From CAXXOK01 sp963678055 (GTDB lineage: Bacteria > Bacillota > Clostridia > Christensenellales > Aristaeellaceae), in assembly GCA_963678055.1 (NCBI GenBank), contig OY782679.1, positions 992,001 through 1,056,000 on the forward strand: 64,000 nucleotides of DNA, in the 5' to 3' direction. This document shows positions 6,442 through 15,706 of this stretch, piece by piece. The position numbers and the translations under genes are program-made. Every line of letters begins with the position of its first letter. Position 1 is the stretch's first letter. The notes beneath the pieces are model-generated. The model was not told the origin of the DNA, searched no databases, and worked only from the letters and a program-made list of their open reading frames with translations.

Positions 6442-7635
6442 ATGTGTGAAAACTGTATGAACCCGACACTTGACGGTGAGCTGAACCAACGACTGGTTTC
6501 TTTACTGGCAAAGGAGTATGCGGTTAGAGAAACCAGCGGCGAAAGAGCGGACGCGTTGCACGAGGCGGCAGCTTTGTTGCTCGATTCTTTTCAATCCAAA
6601 GCAGAATCCACGAAGGATCGGTTCCGGTATGCGATAGAATCGCTGTCCGATAACCGCAACACCGTCGTCTACGATGATAGCGGATTGCCGTCTATCATGG
6701 TCAGAATCCGGCCCATCCGTGAAAAGGATGTAACCGACCAGGGCAGCGACGCGCTGCACCCGGCGTTTATCAGCGAGGGACAGGAAATTCTGATCGGCAA
6801 ATATCAAAGCAGTATCGTTGACGGACGGGCTTGTTCCTTGCCGCTTGCTGAGCCTGCGTACGGCGTGGATCTGGATGCGGCGATGCAGTATTGCCGGCAA
6901 AAGGGCGCGGGATATTATCTAACGCCGTTTGCGCTTCGCATGGCCATCGCGCTGCAATGCCGCAGGCAAGGCTTTTTACCGCGCGGCAACAGCCATAACG
7001 GCAAGAACTATCTGGTTCCCGATGAAAAGGGGATACTCGCTGCCGGTGGCGAGCGGGTGTTATGCGGCAGCGGGCCTGTAACCTGGGCGCACGACGACAC
7101 CCCGGACGGTATTTATGATTTGAACGGGAATCTGAACGAATGGAGCAGCGGGTTTCGGCTGATGGACGGCGAAATTCAAGTGATTCCCACCGCAGATCTT
7201 CTGACGCCCGATGCGGATATCAGTGTGCAGTCGCCGTTATGGAAAGCGATTGACCAGGCGGGTGGCCTGGTAGTTCCTGGATCTTCCGGCACTTTGAAGT
7301 ACGATACCAAGGATGGGGGCGTTCGCCTGACCTGCAGCGTGGACTACGCGGGCATCGGCAACTGTGCCTTTCATGATATGCAGATCGAGGAAGGCTTCAC
7401 ACCGCCGGACATCACACGCCTGCTGGGGCTTTGTCCCGAAGACGACCGCAGCGGTTACGGGCATGGCTGGCGGTGGATTCAAACATCCGGCGAGGGAATG
7501 CCGCTTTGTGGTGGCGCGAGCCGCGCGGATGATCACTCGGGTATCTTTTTTGTCGGCGCGACCTATCCGCGCACCAAAAACTATAGTTTGACCGGATTCC
7601 GTTTGATGTATTGGAATGGGGGGACAGCCACATGA
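6442..7635 (+). CDS. SUMF1/C-type-lectin-fold protein heading the transport operon
   Basis: 397 residues from ATG 6442; ATG 6457 is an alternative, and neither is ideally spaced from the AAGG at 6438. The C-terminal ~230 residues show the formylglycine-enzyme/C-type-lectin fold signature: GIYDLNGNLNEWSSGFRL in the middle and a closing YSLTGFRLMYW. Between them, LVVPGSSGTLKYD and GGASRADDHSGIFFVGA resemble phage tail and retroelement-diversified lectin proteins of gut phages (from memory of that family). The catalytic cysteines of true formylglycine-generating enzyme are not seen in the usual place, and no sulfatase is nearby. There is no signal peptide. The gene overlaps the permease gene (ATGA). 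Possible role: cytoplasmic ligand-binding or scaffolding protein. Confidence 0.7.
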   Translation: MCENCMNPTLDGELNQRLVSLLAKEYAVRETSGERADALHEAAALLLDSFQSKAESTKDRFRYAIESLSDNRNTVVYDDSGLPSIMVRIRPIREKDVTDQGSDALHPAFISEGQEILIGKYQSSIVDGRACSLPLAEPAYGVDLDAAMQYCRQKGAGYYLTPFALRMAIALQCRRQGFLPRGNSHNGKNYLVPDEKGILAAGGERVLCGSGPVTWAHDDTPDGIYDLNGNLNEWSSGFRLMDGEIQVIPTADLLTPDADISVQSPLWKAIDQAGGLVVPGSSGTLKYDTKDGGVRLTCSVDYAGIGNCAFHDMQIEEGFTPPDITRLLGLCPEDDRSGYGHGWRWIQTSGEGMPLCGGASRADDHSGIFFVGATYPRTKNYSLTGFRLMYWNGGTAT

Positions 7636-8573
7636 CAGGAAGACCGAGAACACTGGAAAGCAGAGGATTTGCCAAGGATCTGCGCAACAACCGTATCTAT
7701 CTGCTACTGTTGATTCCGGCCATCGCGTACGTGATCATTTTCAACTACATTCCCATGGGTGGTGCGGTGATCGCGTTTAAGAACTATAACTACGCGTCAG
7801 GCATTTTCGGCAGTGATTGGGTAGGCCTTAAAAATTTCCGTTTTCTGATCATATCGAATAAGCTATGGTCGCTGACGCGAAATACCCTGGCCTACAACTT
7901 TGCCTTTATCGTCATCGGTATGTTTCTGGAGGTTATGTTCGCTGTCATCATCAATGAAATGCGCAGCCGATGGTTCAAGAAAACCTTCCAGTCGTTTATG
8001 TTCCTTCCGTATTTCGTATCGTGGGTCGTCGCTGTTTCGGTTATCCAGACACTGCTGGATTATGACAACGGCCTGATCACACGCATCGTCGAGTCCCTTG
8101 GCGGGAATATGACCAATATCTATACAACAGCCGCGCCCTGGCCATTCCTGCTGGTGTTCTTCCGTATGTGGAAGGGCGTGGGGTACGGAACCATTATCTA
8201 TCTAAGCGCTGTAACCAGCATCGATCAGGAAATGTACGAGGCTGCGGATATCGATGGCGCGAACAGCTGGCAGAAAGTGTTCAAAGTAACCATTCCAAAC
8301 CTCGTGCCGACGATGATCATTATGTTTCTCTTGGCCGTGGGCCAGATTTTCAGAGGCGACTTCGGTATGTTCTTCCAGCTGGTCGGCAACAACGGTGTGT
8401 TGCTGGAGACCGCTGACATCCTCGATTTGTACGTCTACCGTGCGCTTTCCTCCGGTACCAACCTGGGTATGAGCGCTGCGGCTGGCCTTTACCAATCTGT
8501 GCTGTGTTTTGCAACGATCATGACGGTGAACTTCATCGTTAAGAAAATACAGCCTGACTACACACTGTTTTAG
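7632..8573 (+). CDS. ABC transporter permease, LplB/carbohydrate type
   Basis: 313 residues; ATG 7632 overlaps the preceding stop, with a GGGGGG-rich ribosome site. Six predicted membrane segments begin at IYLLLLIPAIAYVIIFNY. The cytoplasmic EAA loop, EMYEAADIDGANSWQKVF followed by IPNL, is the contact site for the ATPase. The sequence is of the LplB/YteP type, used for oligosaccharides and similar solutes. It pairs with the next permease and the binding protein. No ATPase gene is in the operon, so a shared MsmX-like ATPase encoded elsewhere is expected. Confidence 0.93.
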   Translation: MTGRPRTLESRGFAKDLRNNRIYLLLLIPAIAYVIIFNYIPMGGAVIAFKNYNYASGIFGSDWVGLKNFRFLIISNKLWSLTRNTLAYNFAFIVIGMFLEVMFAVIINEMRSRWFKKTFQSFMFLPYFVSWVVAVSVIQTLLDYDNGLITRIVESLGGNMTNIYTTAAPWPFLLVFFRMWKGVGYGTIIYLSAVTSIDQEMYEAADIDGANSWQKVFKVTIPNLVPTMIIMFLLAVGQIFRGDFGMFFQLVGNNGVLLETADILDLYVYRALSSGTNLGMSAAAGLYQSVLCFATIMTVNFIVKKIQPDYTLF

Positions 8574-8585
8574 GAGGGGAATGGC

Positions 8586-9494
8586 ATGATGGCAATCCGA
8601 CGCCGTAAAATTCCACCCAACGAGATAGCCTTCCGTTCTCTGGGGTACATATTCCTGTTTATTTTCGGCATGCTCTGTGTGGTACCGTTTTATCTGATCA
8701 TCGTATCATCGTTTGCCAGCGAACAATCGCTGGTCAGCCATGGCTTCCAGTTGATACCATCGGAGTTTTCACTGGATGCGTACGGATTTGTTTTCACAAA
8801 TCCCGCACGGATCGGCCGGGCGTATTTCAACACAGTATTTGTCACTATTGTTGGTACAACGCTTTCGCTGATGATGTCCACGCTGACAGGCTATGTGCTG
8901 TCGCGGCCGCAATTCAAATGGCGTAACTTTTTCTCCTTCTTCTTTTTCTTCACAACGCTGTTCAATGGCGGCTTAACGCCCTGGTACATCTTTTTGACCC
9001 GCAGCTTGCACCTGAAAAACACGTATTTTGCGCTGATTCTACCGCTGATGTTCTCAGTGTGGAACATGATTATCGCCAAGAATTATATGCGGGGCATTCC
9101 CTATGAAATCAGCGAAAGCGCTAAGATTGACGGTGCCGGAGAACTGATGATATACGGGCGTATCTATCTGCCGATCGCAAAGCCGCTGCTGGCAACACTG
9201 GGTCTGTTTGCGGCGCTGGCCTACTGGAACGACTGGTACCACAGCATGCTGTTCAATACCGACGAGCATTTGCAGTCGCTGCAGTACTTTTTGCAGGATA
9301 TGCTTTCGACCATTCAAGCGCTTAAGGACCTGGTGGCACAGGGCAATGCGGAACTGGCGAAAGGGTTTTCTCTGCCAACAACAAGCATGAAAATGGCCAT
9401 GACCTGCGTGGTCACAGGGCCGATCATCTTCCTCTACCCGCTGGTACAACGGTACTTCGTCAAAGGCCTGACTATCGGCGCGGTCAAGGGTTAA
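8586..9494 (+). CDS. ABC transporter permease, LplC/YtcP type
   Basis: 302 residues starting ATGATG after AGGAGGGG. Six predicted membrane segments, opening with LGYIFLFIFGMLCVVPFYL, and an EAA loop, EISESAKIDGAGELMIYGRI then YLPIAKP. It ends in FVKGLTIGAVKG, the usual C-terminus of YtcP/LplC permeases. It forms the second half of the membrane channel with the upstream permease, 12 bases away. Substrate is not readable from sequence. Confidence 0.93.
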   Translation: MMAIRRRKIPPNEIAFRSLGYIFLFIFGMLCVVPFYLIIVSSFASEQSLVSHGFQLIPSEFSLDAYGFVFTNPARIGRAYFNTVFVTIVGTTLSLMMSTLTGYVLSRPQFKWRNFFSFFFFFTTLFNGGLTPWYIFLTRSLHLKNTYFALILPLMFSVWNMIIAKNYMRGIPYEISESAKIDGAGELMIYGRIYLPIAKPLLATLGLFAALAYWNDWYHSMLFNTDEHLQSLQYFLQDMLSTIQALKDLVAQGNAELAKGFSLPTTSMKMAMTCVVTGPIIFLYPLVQRYFVKGLTIGAVKG

Positions 9495-9563
9495 TCTGGT
9501 GTAACGGGGCATAAATGAGGTGCTCCGCACGTATAACAACCTATTTTGACAGGAGGTAGACCC

Positions 9564-11099
9564 ATGAAGAAACTGGTATCTTTATTGCTGTCCTTGGTTT
9601 TGGTGCTTGGCGGAATGACGTTCGCAACCGCTGAGACGGCAACCACCGACAATCCCTGGGCGAATCTGGACCTCTCCGAATATACGGAGATTAACTTCTA
9701 TGTCGTCGGCGTGCTCGGTGCCGACTGGCAGGAGGTTATCGATGCGGCCAACGAGTTGATGATTGAAAAAATCAACACGAAGGTCAACTTTGTCCACGTA
9801 TCTTGGGGCGATTTCCAAAGCAAGTATTCCCTGTTCCTTTCCGGCGATGAAGACATTGATCTCATCTACGGTGCTGCTTGGTGTAACTACTCCGACTATG
9901 TAAAAGCCGGTGCCTATTCTGGCTTTGACTGGGACTTTGTTGAGACCTACATGCCGCTGACGGCTGTGTCCCAGGCACCGACTTCCTGGAGAGAAGCGGA
10001 GTACAATGGCCTGTACTACTGTGTACCTCGCGACGATACTTCCATCTCCTGGACCGGCGTGCTGACACGGCAGTCCCTGCTTGACAAATACGGCTTCACC
10101 GCCGCTGATATCAACAGCTACGAAGCGCTGGCCGACTACTACAATGCCATCGCAGCAGGCGAAAAGGATACCGGCGTGTACGCGTTTAACCCGCAGAGCT
10201 CCTACCCGCTGGACACCAACTGGTACATTACCCGGAATCATTACATGGACGTCAACGCTGGCTCAGCCACGTGGATGGTCTGGAAGTACGATACCGGTAA
10301 AGCATTTGATGTCAACGATCTGCAATGGTATGCTGACACCGACGATTTCCTGGATTATGCGCTGCAAATGGCGGAATTCTACCAAAATGGCGTGTTCCCC
10401 TCCAGCGTAATCTCCAACAGCACCATGCTGGATGATAACTTTGAAGCTGGCACTTCCGCCACCCAGTTCTCGTGGCCGTTTGGCTTCCGTGGCTGGCAGG
10501 ATCGTATCCCCAACGACACGGTTGCCTATCTTGATGCCCAGTGGGACGATGCGGCCGTCACCCGCCGCGGCAACTACATGGGTTACGGCGCGTGCTTCCC
10601 GGTTGCTTCCAAGAAAAAGGAACGCGCCGCAGTTGCGCTGGATTGCATGAAGAACGACCCCGAAGTCAACCGCTTGCTGGTCAGCGGCTTTGAAGGCCGT
10701 CACTATGAGATCGACGAAGCGACCAACACCTACATCTTAGGGCCGGAAGCGGCTGATTATGGCTGGGGCAACTGGTGCTACCTCCTCCAGCACGACGAAG
10801 ACCCGCAGGCACAGCTGTCGCCTGAAATGCAAGCCTATCAGGACAAGTATGTGGCGGCCGAAGTGCCTGCTACCACCTTCCCTGTGAACGGATTTGTGTA
10901 CGACACATCGAAGTACGAAGCGGAACTGGCTGTTATCGCCTCGCTGCTGAACGAATACCGTTTCTCCTTCTGCTTCGGTATCTACGGCGACCAGACCGAA
11001 GAGAAATACAACGAGTTTATCGACCAGTGTAAAGCTATCGGCCTGGACGATATCGTGCAGGACTACCGCGACCAGTTGGCCGCATTCATCGCACAATGA
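9564..11099 (+). CDS. Extracellular solute-binding protein (LplA-like)
   Basis: 511 residues. ATG 9564 follows AGGAGGTAG at ideal spacing. The signal peptide is MKKLVSLLLSLVLVLGG with a likely cleavage after FATA. Unusually there is no lipobox cysteine, although Gram-positive binding proteins are normally lipid-anchored. The mature protein has the large binding-protein layout of the LplA/DUF3502 group (EINFYVVGVLGADWQEVID near the start, SLLNEYRFSFCFGIYGD near the end). It presents the substrate to the LplB/LplC permeases. The stop overlaps the serine hydrolase start. Confidence 0.9.
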   Translation: MKKLVSLLLSLVLVLGGMTFATAETATTDNPWANLDLSEYTEINFYVVGVLGADWQEVIDAANELMIEKINTKVNFVHVSWGDFQSKYSLFLSGDEDIDLIYGAAWCNYSDYVKAGAYSGFDWDFVETYMPLTAVSQAPTSWREAEYNGLYYCVPRDDTSISWTGVLTRQSLLDKYGFTAADINSYEALADYYNAIAAGEKDTGVYAFNPQSSYPLDTNWYITRNHYMDVNAGSATWMVWKYDTGKAFDVNDLQWYADTDDFLDYALQMAEFYQNGVFPSSVISNSTMLDDNFEAGTSATQFSWPFGFRGWQDRIPNDTVAYLDAQWDDAAVTRRGNYMGYGACFPVASKKKERAAVALDCMKNDPEVNRLLVSGFEGRHYEIDEATNTYILGPEAADYGWGNWCYLLQHDEDPQAQLSPEMQAYQDKYVAAEVPATTFPVNGFVYDTSKYEAELAVIASLLNEYRFSFCFGIYGDQTEEKYNEFIDQCKAIGLDDIVQDYRDQLAAFIAQ

Positions 11100-12583
11100 A
11101 CCAATTCACGACGCTGGAGCGTACCGCTCCGCAAGCCGTGGGCATCCCCTCTGGGGATGTCCACGCGCTCGTGGATGCGCTGCAGGCCTCCGGCACTGAA
11201 ATGCACGGCCTGGTGATCCTCCGCCACGGCAAAGTCGCCGCCGAGGGCTGGTGGTCTCCGTATGGCCCAGGACAGGTACACGGCAGCCAATCGCTAACAA
11301 AAACCATGACCGGTTCGGCATTTGGTATTGCCATGCAGGAAGGCTTGCTAAGCCTAGATACCCGCGTGATCGATGTGTTCCCGGAGTATGCGCCGCTTTG
11401 CGACGGTAAGCCCTATTGGGACGAGCTGTGTATGCGGCATATCACTACAATGGGTTCCGGCATGGAAACACAGCCGGCAATTGATCGGGCGGACTGGATA
11501 GAAAAATTCTTTACGATGGATATCGTTCACAAGCCCGGCACAGCGTTTTACTATAACAGCACAGCGTGCTCCATGGTGGGCGCGTGCATTCGTAAACTGA
11601 CAGGCCTGGGACTCCGGGAATATCTGCGTCCCCGCCTGCTGGATATTATCGGTATTGATGCCGACCGCCTGAAATGGCATTGCCATCCTGATGGCATGGA
11701 AAACGGCAGCGGCGGACTGATTTCTACAACCGAAGACAACGCCCGTTTGATGGACCTCTACCGGCAGGGCGGCGCATGGAATGGACAGCAGCTGCTGTCT
11801 CCAGACTGGGTGAGCTTTGCCATGCAAACACAGAACGATCATATTGCCGAAGCTTCGGTATCGTATGGTGGCATGATGTGGAAACGCGGCGATTGCCTGA
11901 TGGCCGACGGGGCCATGGGACAATGGTCGATGTTCTTTCCGGAGAAAGACCTTGTGGTGTCCCTCAACCAAACGATTTCCACAGCGGAGCAAAGTTCGGC
12001 AGTGATGGACGCTGTATTCAACTTTGCCCACGCCTTGCCAGACGGCGATGTGCCGCTGGACGAGCAGAGCGCAGAAGCCCTGCAGCAGCGGCTGGCCGCA
12101 CTGGCCATGCCTGCACCCGCTTACCACGAAAACAAAGAGCTTTTACAAGCCCTTGACAATACACGCTATCAGGTTATGGAAGGAAGTCCCCACTTTTTTG
12201 CCGATGACCTGATCATATTCAACCCTGGCTATGCCATGCCGGTAACGGCATTTGGGTTCAAGGCCGTGGATGGCAATCTGGAACTGGCCGTGGAAACCGC
12301 GCATGGCGTGGTGCAATGCCCTGTAGGGCTCAAAGGCCAGCGGCTGGTACACACTGTGCCAAACAATAACCTGGCCTGTACGCTGGCGATCAGCGGCGCG
12401 ATGCCTGATGGACATACCCTGGAGCTGGAAATTCGCTGGCTGGAAAGCTGCCGCGTGCATCGGCTGGTCTTCCAATTTGCCGGAGAGGAAGCCACGGCTG
12501 TTTCCTCCCGCGATAAAGTCGGCGGCTTCGATATTGACGACAGTAGCATTCGCCTGATGAAAAAAGGAGGTTCTCATGCCTAA
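11096..12583 (+). CDS. Beta-lactamase-family serine hydrolase
   Basis: 495 residues, coupled to the binding-protein gene (ATGA). It has the class C beta-lactamase/D-peptidase fold. The SxxK motif is SLTK in GSQSLTKTMTGSAFG (Ser about 64), the tyrosine motif is in PGTAFYYNSTACSM, and a late GGMMWKRGD region follows. Residues about 370-490 form an extra beta-rich C-terminal domain. There is no signal peptide, so it should act inside the cell on material imported by the ABC system. The family includes esterases, D-aminopeptidases and amide hydrolases; the substrate is unknown. A second paralogue ends the operon. Confidence 0.85.
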   Translation: MNQFTTLERTAPQAVGIPSGDVHALVDALQASGTEMHGLVILRHGKVAAEGWWSPYGPGQVHGSQSLTKTMTGSAFGIAMQEGLLSLDTRVIDVFPEYAPLCDGKPYWDELCMRHITTMGSGMETQPAIDRADWIEKFFTMDIVHKPGTAFYYNSTACSMVGACIRKLTGLGLREYLRPRLLDIIGIDADRLKWHCHPDGMENGSGGLISTTEDNARLMDLYRQGGAWNGQQLLSPDWVSFAMQTQNDHIAEASVSYGGMMWKRGDCLMADGAMGQWSMFFPEKDLVVSLNQTISTAEQSSAVMDAVFNFAHALPDGDVPLDEQSAEALQQRLAALAMPAPAYHENKELLQALDNTRYQVMEGSPHFFADDLIIFNPGYAMPVTAFGFKAVDGNLELAVETAHGVVQCPVGLKGQRLVHTVPNNNLACTLAISGAMPDGHTLELEIRWLESCRVHRLVFQFAGEEATAVSSRDKVGGFDIDDSSIRLMKKGGSHA

Positions 12584-14324
12584 ACGTTTTCACGGTCGGC
12601 AGATGAAAGATATTAAAATTCTGTATAACGTGCCCTGCACGCTGCGCGACGGTACGGTGCTGTATGCCGATGTATACCGCCCCAATGATGACAAGCGCTA
12701 TCCGGCGGTTGTGAACCGCACTCCGTATTTAAAGGATAATCTTGGACCGATCGTCGGGTATTTCCGTGCGCCGGAGTTTGCGGCTGCCGGGTATAACGTG
12801 GTCATTCAGGATGTGCGCGGCACCGGCCACAGCGAGGGTATTTGCGACCCGGCAGGCCACCAGGATGAGGATGGCTACGATACCATCGAAGCCATCGCTG
12901 TCATGCCATGGTGCGACGGACAGGTGGGCATGATCGGCGAATCCTACCACGGGTTTTCCCAGCTTGCGTGCGCGCGGTCCAATCCGCCGCATCTCAAAGC
13001 GATCTGTCCCTTTCAAACCTCGTGGACGAAGTTTCCGGCCATTTACGATTTCGGGGTGTTTTCCCCGGTGCTGTATGGCTGGATTTATGGTCGCTGTGCC
13101 GACCGGGAAGACTATTATCCCGGTCAGTATTCAAAGGAAGCACAGGAAGCGATGGCTTACTATGGCGGCCGCGGCGACGAACAGGCAGCATGGCTGCCGC
13201 TGAAGGACATGCCCGCCGCCAGTATTGACGGTGTGCCGGAACTGCAGTTTCATCGCGATCTGCTAGAGCATATCGACGATCCTTCCTACCTTACCTCTAT
13301 CGGCCGCGTGGAAGGGTTTGAGGAGGTTACTGTACCGCCTCTAAGCCTGACAGGCTGGTTTGATTTCCTGCGTGATAAAACGCTGTATAATTTTGTGGAA
13401 TTCCAGAAACGCGGCGGCAGCGAGGCCTGTAAAACCGGCGCGAGGCTGATCGTCGGCCCCTGGGTGCACGGTGACAGATTGGAGCGCGTTATCGAGGGCA
13501 TCGACTTCGGCCCCGAAGCCTCCGGCGATGCGATTGATATGGTCGGCAGGCTGATCCAGTGGTTTGACCACTGGATGAAGGGCGAGACCGGAGAGTATAT
13601 GAGCGGCAAGCCTGTACTTTTGTTCATCATGGGGGAAAACAAGTGGCGCGAAGAAAGCGAATGGCCGCTTGCCCGCACCCAATACACGCCCTGGTATTTC
13701 CATAGCGCAGGGCATGCCAACACGAGCAGCGGAGACGGCAGCCTAAGCCCGAATCTTCCGCAAGCCGAACCCGTTGATACATTTGCGTATGACCCGATGG
13801 ACCCCTGCCCGACCAATACGGGCGACAGCACGCGCTGGATGACCCAGGATCAGCGCACCAATGAAGAGCGTAGCGATGTGCTGGTGTATACCACCCCTGC
13901 TTTTGAAGACGATACCGAGATTACCGGCCCGATCTTTGTCGACCTGTACGCTGCTTCCAGCGCCGTGGATACGGATTTTGTGGCCAAGGTCAGCCATGTA
14001 CTGACAGATGGAACCGTACGCCCGCTGGGCATGAAGCTGGTACGCGCGCGCTACCGCAACGGCCATACCCCGCAGCTCCTGACACCCGGCGAAATCGTCT
14101 GCTACAGCATTGAAGCGGCCAACACTGCGCTGTTGCTGCGTAAGGGCGAAGCAATCCGCGTGGACATTACCAGCAGCTTGTTCCCCGATGCCGACCGCAA
14201 CATGAACACCGGCGGGCGTGTGGGGTACGAGACGGAGGGTGTGGTCGCGCACCAGACCATCTATCACGATGCGGAGCATCCGTCCTGTGTGAAGCTTCCA
14301 GTGATCCCCCGAACATCCGACTAA
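12576..14324 (+). CDS. CocE/NonD-type alpha/beta hydrolase (peptidase S15 family)
   Basis: 582 residues; ATG 12576 has AAAGGAGG upstream and overlaps the preceding gene by 8 bases. The alpha/beta hydrolase part shows RDGTVLYADVYRP, VIQDVRGTGHSEG and the nucleophile elbow GESYHG (Ser about 118). Later come GPWVHGD (likely the catalytic His region) and FDHWMKGE. The C-terminal ~230 residues match the PepX-C jelly-roll (TDFVAKVSHVLTDG, REAL-type strands). Relatives include cocaine esterase, glutaryl acylases and X-Pro dipeptidyl peptidases. No signal peptide. It probably hydrolyses an acyl ester or amide of the imported compound. Confidence 0.88.
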   Translation: MPKRFHGRQMKDIKILYNVPCTLRDGTVLYADVYRPNDDKRYPAVVNRTPYLKDNLGPIVGYFRAPEFAAAGYNVVIQDVRGTGHSEGICDPAGHQDEDGYDTIEAIAVMPWCDGQVGMIGESYHGFSQLACARSNPPHLKAICPFQTSWTKFPAIYDFGVFSPVLYGWIYGRCADREDYYPGQYSKEAQEAMAYYGGRGDEQAAWLPLKDMPAASIDGVPELQFHRDLLEHIDDPSYLTSIGRVEGFEEVTVPPLSLTGWFDFLRDKTLYNFVEFQKRGGSEACKTGARLIVGPWVHGDRLERVIEGIDFGPEASGDAIDMVGRLIQWFDHWMKGETGEYMSGKPVLLFIMGENKWREESEWPLARTQYTPWYFHSAGHANTSSGDGSLSPNLPQAEPVDTFAYDPMDPCPTNTGDSTRWMTQDQRTNEERSDVLVYTTPAFEDDTEITGPIFVDLYAASSAVDTDFVAKVSHVLTDGTVRPLGMKLVRARYRNGHTPQLLTPGEIVCYSIEAANTALLLRKGEAIRVDITSSLFPDADRNMNTGGRVGYETEGVVAHQTIYHDAEHPSCVKLPVIPRTSD

Positions 14325-14345
14325 GAAACGCAGAAAGGCTGCATC

Positions 14346-15104
14346 ATGCCGACACTTTACTTTAATTTTCCATCCAAAATGCTGCATGCACAGGCCGAAA
14401 TACGCGCAGTCATCCCCGAGAGCGGGGAGGACTGCGCGGCGCTCTGGGTACTGCACGGTGCCAATGACGATTGCAATGAATGGTTTGAGCATTCTTCCAT
14501 TGTGCGCTATGCCACGCAGCGGAACCTGGCGGTGATTGCTACCTCCATTTTCAACGGCTTCGGTATCAATATGGCACACGGTGCCCGCTATGCCGATTAT
14601 CTGGAAACCGAATGGGTGCAAACCGTTCGTATGCTTTTGCCCTGCTTGAGTAAAAAGCGCGAGAAGAACTATGTCGCGGGCGTATCCATGGGCGGATATG
14701 CGGCGTTCCGGCTGGCGATGAACCAGCCTGCACTGTTCAGCCGTGCCGGTGCGTTTGCCGGGTCAATCGGCATGCCGATGATCTTTGAACGCTTTGAACG
14801 CGGCATTCAGCCCGGGCATGATGACTTCTATCACGCTTTTGGCAGCTATCAAAACCTGGTCGGCAACACAAACGATGTGATATGGATGGCAAAACAACAG
14901 GTGGAAGCGGCGGCCGCGCCAAAGCTGTATATGTTCTGCGGCACCGAAGATTTTGGGTATGCGCTCAATACCATCGCGCGGGATGACCTGCGCATGATGG
15001 GCGCGGATGTAACCTGGTGTCAAGCACCCGGTACCCATGATTTTGCCATATGGGATACACAGCTGCCCGCATTTTTAGATTGGCTGGAGGTGGACCGGCA
15101 ATGA
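14346..15104 (+). CDS. Putative esterase (esterase D/tributyrin esterase type)
   Basis: 252 residues. An alpha/beta hydrolase of the esterase-D group: LWVLHGANDDCNEWF oxyanion region, nucleophile elbow GVSMGG (Ser about 118) and a late catalytic His in GTHDFAIWD. Asp in CGTEDFGYA may complete the triad. No signal peptide, so cytoplasmic. Family members remove acetyl, feruloyl or formyl groups. It overlaps a shorter paralogue by ATGA. Confidence 0.85.
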   Translation: MPTLYFNFPSKMLHAQAEIRAVIPESGEDCAALWVLHGANDDCNEWFEHSSIVRYATQRNLAVIATSIFNGFGINMAHGARYADYLETEWVQTVRMLLPCLSKKREKNYVAGVSMGGYAAFRLAMNQPALFSRAGAFAGSIGMPMIFERFERGIQPGHDDFYHAFGSYQNLVGNTNDVIWMAKQQVEAAAAPKLYMFCGTEDFGYALNTIARDDLRMMGADVTWCQAPGTHDFAIWDTQLPAFLDWLEVDRQ

Positions 15105-15706
15105 TTGTGATAGAAAACCATGTGCACTTTAAAGCGCCGGGGATTGCCACCGGTTTCCGAGTGGTTCTGCCGGATGCTTGCTGCACGCAAGCTGAGCGCA
15201 TACCCTTTGTGCTGTGCCTGCATGATTATGGTCAAAACGGAGAACGCATGCTTGAGCAGATCAGTGGGTCGTCACTGGTCGATCAACACAATGTCGCCCT
15301 GTTGCTGCCGGACGGGCAAAATAGTTGCTTTTTAAACATGGCACACGGCCCGCAATGGGAGAGCTATGTAATGGAGTATCTGCTGCCGTATGTACAGCGC
15401 ACCTTCCCCTTGCAATCCAGCACTGCGCTTCTGGGACTTGGTTACGGCGGCTGGGCTGCCGCCAGGCTCTATGCGCGTTACCCGCAGCACTTCCGCGCGG
15501 CTGTTGCACTGGACGCAGATCCGGAGCTGCCAAAGCGCTATGCGCTGGGCAAGCTCGCAGATCAAGCGGACCTGGAAGCGGCCTTTGGACATCCCGATAC
15601 CATGGCGGTTGATCCGCTGCATCCCGATACTGTGTGGCTGAAAGGCGTATCCGCCCAGCAAGCGCTAAATACCTTGTTAGAAATAGATTGGAGCACGCCT
15701 GCATGA
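15101..15706 (+). CDS. Esterase-like protein lacking the catalytic serine
   Basis: 201 residues; ATG 15101 overlaps the previous stop. It aligns along its length with the upstream esterase (VLCLHDYGQNGERML against LWVLHGANDDCNEWF; LLPDGQNSCFLNMAHG; LGYGGWAAARLYARYPQHFRA). At the nucleophile elbow the paralogue has GVSMGG, but here the sequence is GLGYGG, so the serine is replaced by glycine. It also lacks the C-terminal GTHDF histidine motif, ending soon after a TVWLKGVSAQQALNTLLEID segment. It is intact and translationally coupled, so it is probably retained as a non-catalytic partner or binding protein. Confidence 0.75.
   Translation: MIVIENHVHFKAPGIATGFRVVLPDACCTQAERIPFVLCLHDYGQNGERMLEQISGSSLVDQHNVALLLPDGQNSCFLNMAHGPQWESYVMEYLLPYVQRTFPLQSSTALLGLGYGGWAAARLYARYPQHFRAAVALDADPELPKRYALGKLADQADLEAAFGHPDTMAVDPLHPDTVWLKGVSAQQALNTLLEIDWSTPA

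Noticed and set aside
6442..7635. Diversity-generating retroelement target
   Set aside because: No reverse transcriptase and no near-identical template repeat in the window; only the fold is similar.
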